Under the pieces are notes generated by a model. It was not told the DNA's origin. It made no database searches and was given only the letters and a program-made list of their open reading frames with translations. A DNA stretch of 60,000 nucleotides from Cristatella mucedo (lineage: Eukaryota > Bryozoa > Phylactolaemata > Cristatellidae), in NCBI GenBank assembly GCA_009760855.2, contig WPIO01000007.1, forward strand, positions 5,371,501-5,431,500. Reading direction: 5' to 3'. The stretch's first letter is position 1. Each line of letters opens with the position of its first letter. Made by a program: the position numbers and the translations under genes. This document shows, piece by piece, positions 11,735-23,000 of this stretch.

Positions 11735-12160
11735 ACAAGCAAAGATGTCTGAGGTACCCCAGACTTTAAGTACTCTTCCGATGACTGTTGTCCATTCATC
11801 AACGCTCTCAAATCTACTGAGATACTACCTCAACAATCGTATTGCAGCTCCGGCGATTCTCACGCGTGATGATGGGCACTCAAGAACTACTTGGAGGTCA
11901 GTCGTATCAAACGTGGCCCGAGAGGTCCAGTAGAGAGCAGAATGACCCGTCAGTCACAAATCAGCAGTCCTAATAAGATCTTTATACAGTCGCAACAATG
12001 CAGACTCTGTGGAGTGATTAGCTCTAGAACCTGACTGAAACGCAGTTGATACCATAGGTTTTAGTGCAAGAGTTTAGCTGGTGTGCTACTACTCATAACA
12101 GTGACTTTGGTATGAGTCTTGCGTAGAGTCGACCTCTGATAAGTTGCCTGACAGCTTTTT
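11735..12160 (-). mobile_element. LINE (L2-like) RT fragment, minus strand
   Basis: On the minus strand the F.SG.RANHSTESALLR-like stretch is recognisable near 11990-12035, flanked by other pieces of the same RT region. It is strongly decayed. Confidence 0.55.
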
Positions 12161-12204
12161 TGAAGGATGCACAGCTAATACGACGTCATCTATTTATAGA
12201 TTGA

Positions 12205-12334
12205 GTGCACTTTCGGCTGCGAGCAGAGCACCCATTGCAGCCAATTCAGCGCCGATACATCGTCATTTGGCAGTGAGCCAGCTCACTTCTCTCTCGCCTT
12301 GCTATGGGCGCTGTGCACATAGCCGAAAGTGCGC
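12205..12334. repeat. Imperfect inverted repeat with an inner perfect hairpin
   Basis: The arms at about 12205-12237 and 12302-12334 share GCACTTTCGGCT (right arm as AGCCGAAAGTGC) and match at roughly three quarters of positions. Inside lies a perfect 7-bp stem, AGTGAGC (12272-12278) with GCTCACT (12281-12287). It could be a decayed MITE. Confidence 0.5.
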
Positions 12335-12386
12335 TGGGTCTATGAACAAACGACGGTGTATTAGCTGGGCAACTAATAGGATGTAG

Positions 12387-13080
12387 CACCAGGATGCGAG
12401 ACTATGTACATATTTTAATGTGTGCTGGGTGCATGAAATCTATACAGTTAAGATGAACAGTTTATATAGGGTCAACAGGGCTAATAGCCTTGTCAGACTG
12501 GGAGGGAACTTCCAGATGAGGTCACTCGTGACAGGCTTGAAGGCAGACATTGTGGTAAAAGCAAGGAACGGAGGGTGACTAGTTAAGTGGGAATGTTACC
12601 CGAGGGGATTGGCACAGAGATCTTATCCGTTATTCTGAAACAAGAGCTAGAAAAAACAACATACTAGATTTCGGGGAGGATTAAATGTAGACGGTTGATA
12701 GTCTCCCGACACCAAGCGCTACTAGCGTTTTTTGTCCTTTGCAGAATTTTTATCCATATTAGGTGCGATCGTGCATGACTATTATCATTTGGCTGTCGTC
12801 ATCCGAATGCATTTCTTGTTGCGGTTGCTGTTGTCAGGGTCCAAGTTGTGCATTTCGCACAGGAAATCTACGAGAATCAGGGCGACTGCCGGAGGCTCCG
12901 TTTGCTTGATATTCCCGGCATTGTCTGTAGCCGCCCTGCACAATCTCTCTCAAGAGCTACTTTGAGTCACTCTAACTTAGTGATCATCAGGCCTGCTGCA
13001 ACCCCGGCGGCTCATCGTAACCCATGTCTTTGGAATTCTCGCTAAATGATTTATATGTCCCTAGATGAAGCAGAACTGGT
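12387..13080. other. No gene recognised
   Basis: No conserved frame, tail or terminal repeat was seen. Confidence 0.4.
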
Positions 13081-13084
13081 GAAG

Positions 13085-13900
13085 GTGTCGTCATTGTCAT
13101 GCGTTCCTCCCTTAATTTGAAACCGTTTGCAATCCTCTCAAAGATATCTTTCGAATCCCTGGCTTTGAGACATCGACGACGACAAGCTGTCAACCGCGGC
13201 ATAAGTCTATCGCTCCCAGGTACCAAGTCCTCCCTTATCTCAGATTTCTCTGATCTCATGATTATATGTGCGATAAATCAATCTTTTCATGTTATGCGCG
13301 ATTTAAAAAACCATGTCGACAACTTAACTGACTTATTTAGTGCCGGATTTTGTGCACAGGCTCACTTTTTTCTCTTGTGGCTTATGTTCGCGATACAATT
13401 CACAACAAGGGTCACACACTCGATCAAACATTCACTCTCAGCTGAGTGCCATCATCTTAATTATTACCGAATTCTGCTCACTGACCACATGCGGATCTCA
13501 TTCATTCTACAGCGTGCTCTCCTTCTTATTCTAAGTCATATGTGAATCGCGTAACATCAAGGGCCTCGACATTCATACTGTTCGCACAAGAACATCTTCT
13601 TCGCTCGACTGCTCAATCCCTCTCCCGACCTGTCTTCATTGATGTAATGCTACAAAGCGGCACTAGTGGACATGTTTAAGGAGTTTGCAGCTTTGACTAA
13701 GCGCTCTGTGCACCCTCGTCCACATGGCCGATGGTTTACAGCAGACATTAAACTAGCGAGGTCTACTAGGCGTAAGTTTGAGACAGCATAAAACAAATGA
13801 GTACTTGGTGTCCATCGACAGGGATATGATGACTACTTTGGATAGTACCAATCGACCCTAGAAAAGGCCAACTCTAGCTTCTATAAAAAATATTGTTGAA
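13085..13900 (+). mobile_element. LINE endonuclease-to-RT linker fragment
   Basis: The stretch SSLISDFSDLM and the later H.HLNYYRILLTDHMRISF match the copy at 40030 (SSFISDFSDLI and ESYHHIVLQNSAYLT). Downstream, HPRPHGRWFTADIKLARSTRRKFE near 13710-13790 is the usual linker before an L2-like RT. The frames are broken. Confidence 0.65.
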
Positions 13901-14066
13901 TTACAGATGCAGAATCCGAAAACGCGGATGTCTATCATCAACTGTCACCGCTCCAATGTTAGCTCCCTACCTAGTGATCCATGTGGTGACGTATCTGACT
14001 GATTCTCTGGCATCTTTTTCAGCCAGAGAGACAAGATCTGAGTCCACCCCTAAGGAATCTCCGTCA

Positions 14067-14200
14067 GCAACTCCACAAACTCACAAGCACAATGTGGGTG
14101 TTAGGCAGGAGAGTTTTGTACAGCGCACTCACAGCCTGAGCAGCTTTCGGTACGCATTCGGAAGCCAATAGACTTCAGCTCATACTTTCTACCTGCTTTC
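14067..14200 (-). mobile_element. LINE family B 3' end, minus strand
   Basis: The last about 130 bp of family B: CAACTCCACAAACTCACAAG (hairpin region), GTTAGGCAGGAGAGTTTTGT and GGTACGCATTCGGAAGCCAA. The tail itself is lost. Confidence 0.75.
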
Positions 14201-14221
14201 TACCTATTCGAGTCTTACTCT

Positions 14222-14660
14222 AGTCTTCCTTTTTGTTGGAGGTTTAGACGGCAGTCTTGCTCCAAGTCTTGCTTCGTGCTCACTCCGCCCACTGAGCGTT
14301 CGTGGGGGAAATTATCTTTCTTAGGGAGGTAGGAAATGACCCTCCGCGATGCACATCCCAGTGAATTAGAGTTGGCTGGCGCTGTTTATTTTTTGCTTCA
14401 AACAACTCAGAGGAAGCCACCTCAAAATTGGATTTATGAACTCCGAGCTTGGAGTGTCCCACAAACAGGAACTCTCGTGGAAGACGATTTCGCCGGTTAA
14501 GTCGTCCACCATTCTTTTCAAAGCAATGCAGTAGGCGCAGCCTGAATGGCGCCTATGATTGGTCATTTGGTAAGTCTTGTCCGAATCTTGACCGAAAAAA
14601 GTAGAACCGGATTTGGTTACTGAGTATTCGTCAAGTATCATTTATTCTTGAACCGCTTCG
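14222..14660 (-). other. Unrecognised coding repeat, left arm of an inverted pair
   Basis: On the minus strand a 91-codon frame (14366-14641) includes FFGQDSDKTYQMTNHRRH, CAYCIALKRMVDDLTGEIVF and HESSCLW. A diverged copy of the same sequence lies in the opposite orientation at 15835-16245. The spacing of Cys and His faintly recalls FLYWCH-type zinc fingers of MULE-related proteins, but key positions do not clearly fit, so no function is assigned. The similarity extends beyond the frame to about 14222. Confidence 0.55.
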
Positions 14661-14689
14661 ACGTATTAGTGACGTATACACCGAAGACT

Positions 14690-15830
14690 CTAAAATAATT
14701 ATGATAATGCACTTGATAAAGCGCCCTCAGGGAACTGAGTCTCTTTCTAGCCACTTTACATTTACTGCAAGGGAAGCGCGATTGAATGGTGAGTAATATC
14801 ATGCTTGATAAACATGAATAACATGGTTAGGGGTGACATGCACAGGGTCAGCATGCAAATGTGGTTAGTGGCAGCATGCACAGTGTCAGCACGCATAAGC
14901 ACATTAATGAAGAATCACAGGGTCCCACTAAATGCTGTTCTAAATAGGTGTGTTTTAGGTTCTTTTTGAATGTGGTCTGAGAAGTCAGGGGATGTTCTGA
15001 CTCAAGTCGGGAAAAAGTTCAAGGCTTTGGGAGCATACGAACTAAATGCACGGTCTCCAAAGGATTTGAGCTCTGTACGAGGTGGTGGTAGACTGTTGGA
15101 TTCCGAAAAGCGGGTGGTACAATGCTTGGCCTGGTGGGGCAGTAGATCTGATAGGTAGGCTGAAGTAAAAGCAAGAAGGGATCTAAAAGTGAACGACAAA
15201 ACCTTGAAGTCGATCCATTGCTTGACTGGTAGCCAGTGCAGGTCAGCGAGAAGCGGTGTGATGTGGCAACTGCAACGCTCACGACAGACAAGCCTAGCTG
15301 CGGAGTCTTGCACCATCTGTAAACGCCTGATTGCACATGCCGGTAGGCCAGCAAGAGTTACAGAAGTCAAGACGGAATGTCACAAATGCATGGACCAACT
15401 TAGATGCGGTATCCTTATTTAAAAAAGCCCGAATTTTAGCAATGTCAGGTAGCTGAAAGTAGGCAGACTTGACTGTGGAGCTGGTGTGGTCGTCGAGCGA
15501 GAGGCCACTTTGGAACATGACACCTAGATTTAGAGCTGATTCAACCGGAGATATGCTGGCAGAGCCAATTTTGAGCGTCAGCCTTTCCAATTTCTGAATC
15601 CCACTGGAGATGCCCATAACTAGTAAGTTAGTTTTACCATCGTTTAGTTTTATAAAATGTGCTGCCATCCATGTGCGGATGTCATCAATACATGCAGCAA
15701 GTGAGTTGAGAGAATTTGAGGTGCTCGAAGGCTGGGAGGGATCAAAGCAAAGGTACAACCGAGTGTCATCCGCATAGAAGTGAAAGCCTAGATTGTGTAG
15801 GTAGGAAGCAAGATTCACCATCTAAACCAG
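14690..15830 (-). mobile_element. LINE family A 3' part, minus strand, fairly well preserved
   Basis: A 175-codon frame (15294-15821) carries FHFYADDTRLYLCFDPSQPS with the RT YADD pair, then KTNLLVMG and LGVMFQSGLSLDDH. A second frame (15002-15370) carries the C-terminal part to KALNFFPT. The terminal hairpin and TAATTAT-type tail lie at about 14692-14770. It sits between the two arms of the inverted repeat at 14222 and 15835. Confidence 0.88.
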
Positions 15831-15834
15831 GCTT

Positions 15835-16245
15835 TTAAGCAGCCGAACGGGTTCTAATTCTTGACCAAGATTCGGGCAAGGCTTAGCAAGCGACCAAACA
15901 CGGGCACCATCAACGGTACGCCTTCTTGGTTGCTTTGAAAAGCACGGTGGACGACTCGTTCGGAGATATCACCGAAGCGTTCCACGAGAGTTTCTGTTCG
16001 TGGGAATTTACGAGCTAGTCACCCAAGAATAGGAAAGTGAAAGGCGGCGGGCGAAAAAAGAACCATGGAAGGTAAAATTTCACTGGGAGGTGCATCTCGG
16101 AGGGCCATTTCCATCCTCCCCACTAACGGAAGCAATTTTCCAACGAATCTGCCAGGGGGCGGAGCGAACAGTAAGCAGGACTTGTAGGCAGACTGACCTC
16201 GGGTAAACTTCCTCAAAAAGAATGACCTTTGTAGTACAGAGGTTT
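15835..16245 (+). other. Unrecognised coding repeat, right arm of an inverted pair
   Basis: Read on the plus strand, this gives DQDSGKA, ALKSTVDDSFGDI and FHESFCSWE, matching in order the minus-strand frame at 14366-14641 (GQDSDKT, ALKRMVDDLTGEI, FHESSCLWD). Nucleotide similarity continues outwards to about 16245. Stops interrupt the frame and the CxxC of the left copy is lost, so this arm is the more decayed. Confidence 0.55.
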
Positions 16246-16279
16246 GAATCATGTAGAAAGAAAGACTCAAAGTTTAAAA

Positions 16280-16631
16280 TTGGTTTTAATTTTACAATGA
16301 AGCCTAGAGTATTTATTATGTTTTAGAGTCAGCAAAGCGAGCCCGCGGTCACGCCCCACATGCGCCGAGGCTGATGTCTATGAGTCCGTCTGGTCAACCC
16401 AGGCTGACATAACGTATGACCTGAGCACAAATATTTCAATACACAGTAAGATGTTATGCGGTATTTAAAGCTTGTTTTAATTTTTCCACATCCATGTGGG
16501 ACGCGCACGCACGCTAATGTGCCCAAGCAGCGTCTGAGCGTGGACTTGTTTCTCTCACGTGACCGGCCCAAAGGTCGCCTGAAACCTCCATTTATCCAGA
16601 GAGCGGCGTAGGCTACGTGCCCGACTCGGAG
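16280..16631 (+). promoter_or_regulatory. Probable promoter and 5' UTR region of the basigin-like gene
   Basis: The 350 bp before the ATG at 16632 have no repeats and become more CpG-rich towards the gene (GCGCACGCACGC near 16501). No TATA box or initiator could be assigned with confidence. Confidence 0.3.
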
Positions 16632-19600
16632 ATGTTCAAGTTGTTGGTGCTGGTGATGTGGTGTTCGGGAGCTGGTAAGCCTTTAAGTTTTGCATTTTTC
16701 GGGCCTTCCCGCTCGTGCGACTTTATGTAAGCATTCCGCGTGAGAATCGTCTCGGAGATTCTTACGCACCTACTGCCACTTCGGCTGCCACTATGCGAAG
16801 CCTCTTCCCTGCTATGCTCACAGAGCCTAACCGCCAGTTCAGCGCGGCGAGCATTTTTCTAGTGGATATTCTTAATGGGCAGAAAATCTTTGCCAGACAT
16901 TCGTTCGGCACCGCCGTCTGACCCAGTGTGGCACGGCCCCCCATATGCGATCGTTAGGGTTCGCTTTTAGGCAGCATTCCCGCTTTCCTCTCCACCGCCT
17001 CGTCTTAGTCCCCGTATCCCTCCTCGTCGCTATCTCGATGCCTGCTGCTGACTCCCACTGTCCACGTTCTCGCGCGATCGGCGTCGTATCTCATGTAGCT
17101 TGTGGAGGGGTGTGTGCTGCTGCAGTCGCGCTAAGGTGCCGTTCTTTTTCAGCTGTCGCCGTGGAATTGATCACAACAGCCACCGAACCCCTGGTGGCTA
17201 ACACGAGCTTGTTCGTACTTACGTGCAAGGGAGATAAGGCACTAAAGCTTTTCCATGATAATCAGGAAGTGACTTCAGCGACTACTGCGGAGAGTGCAGC
17301 TTTTAGCTCTTCGATAAAAGATCAAGCAGCTGAGATCAGCGTGACCTCGAAGGGCGGCGTAGCCGAAGCTCTCGCCGGTCATTACAACTGCAGCGACTCA
17401 AAGGATTCGAAATCGATTAACGTTGTTGTGGTTTCTGGTAGGTAGCACGGTGCTGCCTGCAGATGCACTTTGCAGTCCGGGTTGTGCACTTCAGCACGGC
17501 CTAGCTGTTTCTGGTTCGACCTCACTGCGTCGTGTAAGAGCCTGGTCTAGCAGTGAAAAGGCAGCCAAGCTAACCCTTTGAACTTGCTGTCCCCCCATGC
17601 CCAGCCGCGTGTAGAAAATTATAGCTGCTTGACTAATGTGCTTGGATGCTGGCACCTTTGGCTACTACGAGGCAAGTGCTGTACCATTTAGTGGACGGAC
17701 CTGAGCTGAGCGGTGGCGAACTTGAATTCTCCTTAACTAGTTTGCCATTACATTTTGCATAGTATAGCATGACTTAATTCCAAGTGCTGCCTGCTGTGCT
17801 TCATTTATTCGATTGCCAACATGCTGCACACTATTATTAGTTGACCGTATACAAGTAGAACGTTTCCTGAAGGAAACATCACCCCCACCTGTAGTGGGCA
17901 ACACAGATTGGCCTGGTGCAGAATTCTAAACCGTAACCTACGTCATGTAGCGGGAGCACCTTGCCCCCTCCCCAGGCTAAGACCCAATGGGAGTGTACAT
18001 GCTTGTGATTGATCAGCTTTGCCTTCTCTCTCTCTCTCTCTCTCTCTTCCTACTTGTGGTTTCTATCTGTATCTCTCTTCTCCCTCGTTTGCTCTCACTT
18101 GTCTTTTTCTTTCTTTCTGCGTGTCTCTTCATGCCTCAATCTTTCCATCAATCAATTTCCCTGTTTCTCTCTCCGGAGACTCTCAGCTCTCTCTGCGTGT
18201 ATTTCTTTTCTTCATCTGTTTCTTCCCGTCTCTCTTCCCTCCCTCCTTCCATTTAGCTCTTCCTTCTTGCTGCTGCCCCTACTTTGTGTCCGTGTGCTGT
18301 ACCTGTGTGCCCAGCTGCGTAGTTACTCTGCACTGGCTTACGGACCCACCTAGCAACATTTAGCCGAGCGTGTGGTTGATGACAGCTTCAGTCGCTGAAC
18401 CTCAGTTGATTAAGCAGGTGGGGGCTGTCAGTTCAGTTTGGGGCTGCCCTTGTCTGGGCAAGACTCAAGAGTGTAAACACTCTTCCCCTTCCTTCCAATG
18501 TCTGCACCGATTGGCCCCTGACCTGGCTTGGGTCCAGCAACAGTTTTGTTTTTCGGTCAGATGATCACTCTTCACGTGACATCCCCCTTTTTCATTGGTG
18601 TGGGTGAGAGAGGCTGATCTTTGCTGCTTTGGCAAGTGCACTTTGGCTGCTGTAGCTGCCGAAAGGAAGCTCAGGTCTGAAGGTTTGGCCTACCCGAGCA
18701 TCTCGTTTGTGCAGTTCGCCGTGCACTGACTAATGTTGTAGCTCTGCACCGATAGAGGCACAGGAGCAGACTGTTCAGACCAATGTAAACTAATCTATTG
18801 TCTTCAGCCACACGTTAGTGTGGAGCCAGTGAGCAACCCTTTCTCAAGCCAAAGCCTCTCAAAGGATCGGTGCTGCCCCGCGGCTCGAGGACTAGCTGCC
18901 TCGGTGGGGCTTTGTGGCAGTGTTGCAGTAGCAGCTGTGAGTGACAAGGGTAAGAGTATGACCTATCTATTATCAATTACTAGCCCTGGTGTCGAGATTC
19001 TGGCAGGACTTATGACTAGAAAAGCCCCAGGTGGCCCATCACGTAGTGGTCACTCACAGCCCAGCTGTACTGAGACGGTGTGCTTGGTCACAAGGCTCGA
19101 AACTTCAATGGGATTAGCCAGAGGCCATGCTGAACCTGAAGTGCTCTGCCCCCCCCCCCCACCATTTGCCTGTACCGGCTGAAGCCTGATGGTCGTTCTT
19201 CTTGCACGGTCCTGCACCTGGGGAAGGAACAGAGAGGAAAGGAATCCAGGAGGTTAGGTGAATCGTAGGCAAAGGTCATGTTTCAACTGCCGACGCCAAG
19301 TGCAATGCCTTTGCGTTAGTCGAGAGCACCAGTTGTGGATCCATTGCTGGTCCCATTGCATCGTGTTGGACGAACAGGAAAAGAAAGAGGTGTGCTGGCA
19401 TTTTCAGTGTGTAGACCCCCCTCACTCCCATTCTGGCTCTACTGTGTGACTGCCGGCAGGCCTGCCACGGATCCATGCATCCTCTCTGCTGTGTGGGCAG
19501 CCCGTTGGGCAGCAGCTTTGTTTCTGCTTGATTTCTCAGCTTAGTTGGGTTGTGTGCCCAACTGGTGGCAATTGATGCTCGATTGGGCCCGGGCATAGAC

Positions 19601-20042
19601 CCAGTAGCCGGCCACTGATAAAGCACTTCCGACCTTTGCTGCCATGTGGCCAGCTTCTGCCTTGTTATCTTGCCAGCTATTTCTGGTAGCCTCCTCTAGA
19701 CGATACCGGCTCACAGCTGCCCTGGGCCACCGGTCTGTTCTAGCTGCAGCCAGCACTTGCAGCTCTGCCGACTAATGGGGTCGTGGTGTAGGGCCCAGCT
19801 ACTAGAGCAGCCGGTGCCTCCACTGGGCAGAGTGGTGCGGCAATCATCACCGATGAAGCAGTAGTGAGCTCAGGCCGACATTGCTCGGCAGCTTCAGCTC
19901 TCACGTATTGGGGAGAGGGGGAGGAGGAGCCCGGCTAACATGCCGAACGAGGCCGTGGGCAAGCCTCGGCTCAAAGCGGTGCTTCCCCCCACTTCCCAGT
20001 CTTCCTAGCGGGAGATGCACTATGGCAGTCCAGGAAGCATGC

Positions 20043-20079
<37 letters not shown>

Positions 20080-23000
20080 CGCACACTCGCATGTTTGCAT
20101 CTTATGTGTGTAAGCATCGTTGGCTTTAATTCCACTAAATCGTAAAGGTTACTTAGTGGGCACTACGGCTGGATAGCTTCTGTAGCCACTCGGAGCCTCT
20201 CTGACTTTTGGTATACTCGTTCATATACCGACGTACGCAAGAGGAGCATCCATGCTTGACGTCGCCTAGTGCCGGGCCTGTGACCATCCGGCACTGCGAG
20301 TTCCGTGATCGATGCCTGCATTGGTCCAGCCATTTGAGGTAGTCTGATTCGGTGAAAGGATAAAGAGTGGGATCCAAGCGCTTCGGCTTGCTACGCATCT
20401 TTTCTGTGGCACTGCCCAGTCATTGTCATTATTGTCCCGAGAGGCCCAACGTCAGGTGTGCATGCTCCCAACGATGTTAGCAGGAATCTCGAGTAATCCT
20501 TGGCCGATTCGTTTTGGTGTGCCGAAGTTGCAAAGACGCACTCGGCAGGGAAAAAAGTAGTGGCACCGTCTGTCTTTCCATTTTCTATCGGAGTAGGAGG
20601 TCCCCACATGTGTCTGCTCTGCATTAAGCACTGTGCTTGTATATAAGTCCTCCATCCTGGGCTCGGCTGCCTACATTGGTCCTGATTGTGTCAGTCGCGA
20701 TTGCAGCTGCCTAAATGATTCTAGCGTTTGTTATCGGCAGGTGTAGGCAGGCCCTGCCATTCGTGCTTGTGTGTGCAGCTCAACTTGTGTTGCTCGCGCC
20801 ATTAGCTTCTGTGAAAGTGTGCCCGACTGTGTGTGAAAACTAATCTTAGTCAAGAATGTCGTCGAGGCTGCTCTTGGTGTAGCCACACCTATGTATAGTG
20901 CATTTTATGGATAGTACACTGCCTGGCGAATGACAAGAGTGTCTAACATGCATAATTCTCTGAGCGGTTTCGGCAATATCATGTTCCAGACTGCTGCTAC
21001 TTGCGATGTCGATGCAGTAGTTGCATAACCGAAGGCTTTACGAGCTGGCGGGCCTTTGAGCTTTTTGCCTTGTATATGTTATGCTGTGCCAATCACTTGC
21101 ACAATGACCAATATAGTGAGTAAGGAGCTGGGTGCCCATCCATGCTTTTCTTGTAATCAGGCTGCTGTTCTACTTGATGTGCTTACTGAACATGTGAATT
21201 CCATTCTGTTTAGTCACGGCACAGAGCAAGCATGGCGACCGGAACGCCACCTCAGTGGAACTGTCCTGCAGTGTAGAAGGGTCGAAGAACCACTCTGGCT
21301 ATCGCTTTGGCCATTTTCTGTCGTGGTACCGCAATGGTACAGAGCTTAAAAGTGGAGCTGATACTGGCTATTCCATCCATACCGATGAATCTCACACGTC
21401 GCTCAACGTCACCAGGCTAAGTATGGATCAAGCTCTTGATTCTTTTTTTTTCCTGCCGACAACATGCAGCACATGCTCAATTTTTCGTCAGTTCTTCAAT
21501 GTGTAAATGCACGTCAATCAATGTATGCAAAAATGTGCTATATAGGGTTTATTAGGGTAGCAGAACCACTCTCCGACCGGCCACCGATTACAGCAGGCAC
21601 AACTGTTGCAGCTTGGCACCCGCTTTTCAGTATAGACATGCACATTCGCTCATGCAGCGCACCGGCATTTGGCCTCGAGCACGGCAGTGGAAATTTATGG
21701 CCTACAGTTTAGAGGCGTATTATGGAATGTAAAGTACCTAGAAAGAGATCGAGTTCTCAGATAGCACCATAACACGTTTTATTAGTATTATTATTAGTAG
21801 TAGTATGAGTGCTGAGTGCACTCATAGCTGATAACGGATAGCTCTCGATAGCTCGACTGGCAGAGCACTGGATCGGTGATGCGGAGAGATTGCAGGATCG
21901 TTCCGAGCTCGAGGTGACTCTTTGTCAGCACCCAGTCCTAACCCTGGAGGCCTTTGGCTGTTTGGTTAAAAAATAATAATAGTGCACTTGCATGGTGCCT
22001 GAGAGACTCACTTTCTAGGCTGCTGTGGCACATGCTATCAAAGAAGCAGACTAACTGATTAGTGATATTGACATTGCAAAATTGCAGTACGAATCGCATG
22101 CTGGATGACTTGCGTGGACGGAGCACATGTTGACCGTGGGTTTAAGTTTTGCTTTTGGGGGTGTCTGCATGTCATTTTATCAAAAATTCCATGCTTACTT
22201 GCATAGGAAGTAAAGGCACGGTCAGCAAAAGATTTGTTGCTGGTTAGCGACGCTGCTAAATCACGAGCCAGAGGAGCACTAGTACTGAGAAGTAGTATGA
22301 GGGTAAGCTCGAGGAGTTTGATATTTCAGACGGGTTAGTCGAATCGAGAGAATGGATGAACAAAAATGTGAGCGACAGGACCTCAAAGTAAATGCGCTTG
22401 CTCGGTGCAATGTGGCAGCAGTCGCAATGTTTCACGACAGACAAGCCTAGATGGCAGGTTTTTCACCATCAACAAGATTCTTATTGGATAGGCTGGGGAC
22501 CTGCAAGGTAAAAATTACAACGGCTGATTCTTCAACATTAATGTCTATAGTGGCTTGAAAGCCGTGGCCGTCACTGGCTAGCAGTAGTAGTAAGGAACCA
22601 CTTGCTGCTGCGCTAGGAAGCTACAACCTGTACCGTTAGCTACCGACACGCAGCCACTGGACCAAGATCTAGCGCACATGTCTTGGTCATTCAGTAATTA
22701 CTGTGCAAGTGGTCACGGGTATACTGTACTTAGGACTGTCACTAACTCGATTGGTTTGATAATAATAATAATAATGTCATCTGCACAGCATTCTAAGGGA
22801 ACTATGTGTCTTCTAAGTGTGTTGCATATGCTGGAAAGGAAGCATGCCAGTTCAGTCCTCCGGGTCTTAGTCCACAGGTAAGGTGCTGGCTCTTCACGAC
22901 TCAGGTCGGGGGGGGGGGGCGGGTTTGAGTCCTGCAGTGGGCGATCCTTTATTGCCCGCTGCAAGCGGTGGTGATAGCCGGCAAGGCTCATCTGCTGCTA

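Noticed and set aside
15002-15821. Two minus-strand frames that could be taken for host genes
   Set aside because: They carry RT YADD and the family A C-terminal signature repeated elsewhere in the window, so they are LINE sequence.
18009-18363. Overlapping Ser/Leu/Phe-rich frames
   Set aside because: They are products of a polypyrimidine tract that removes stops in all three frames.
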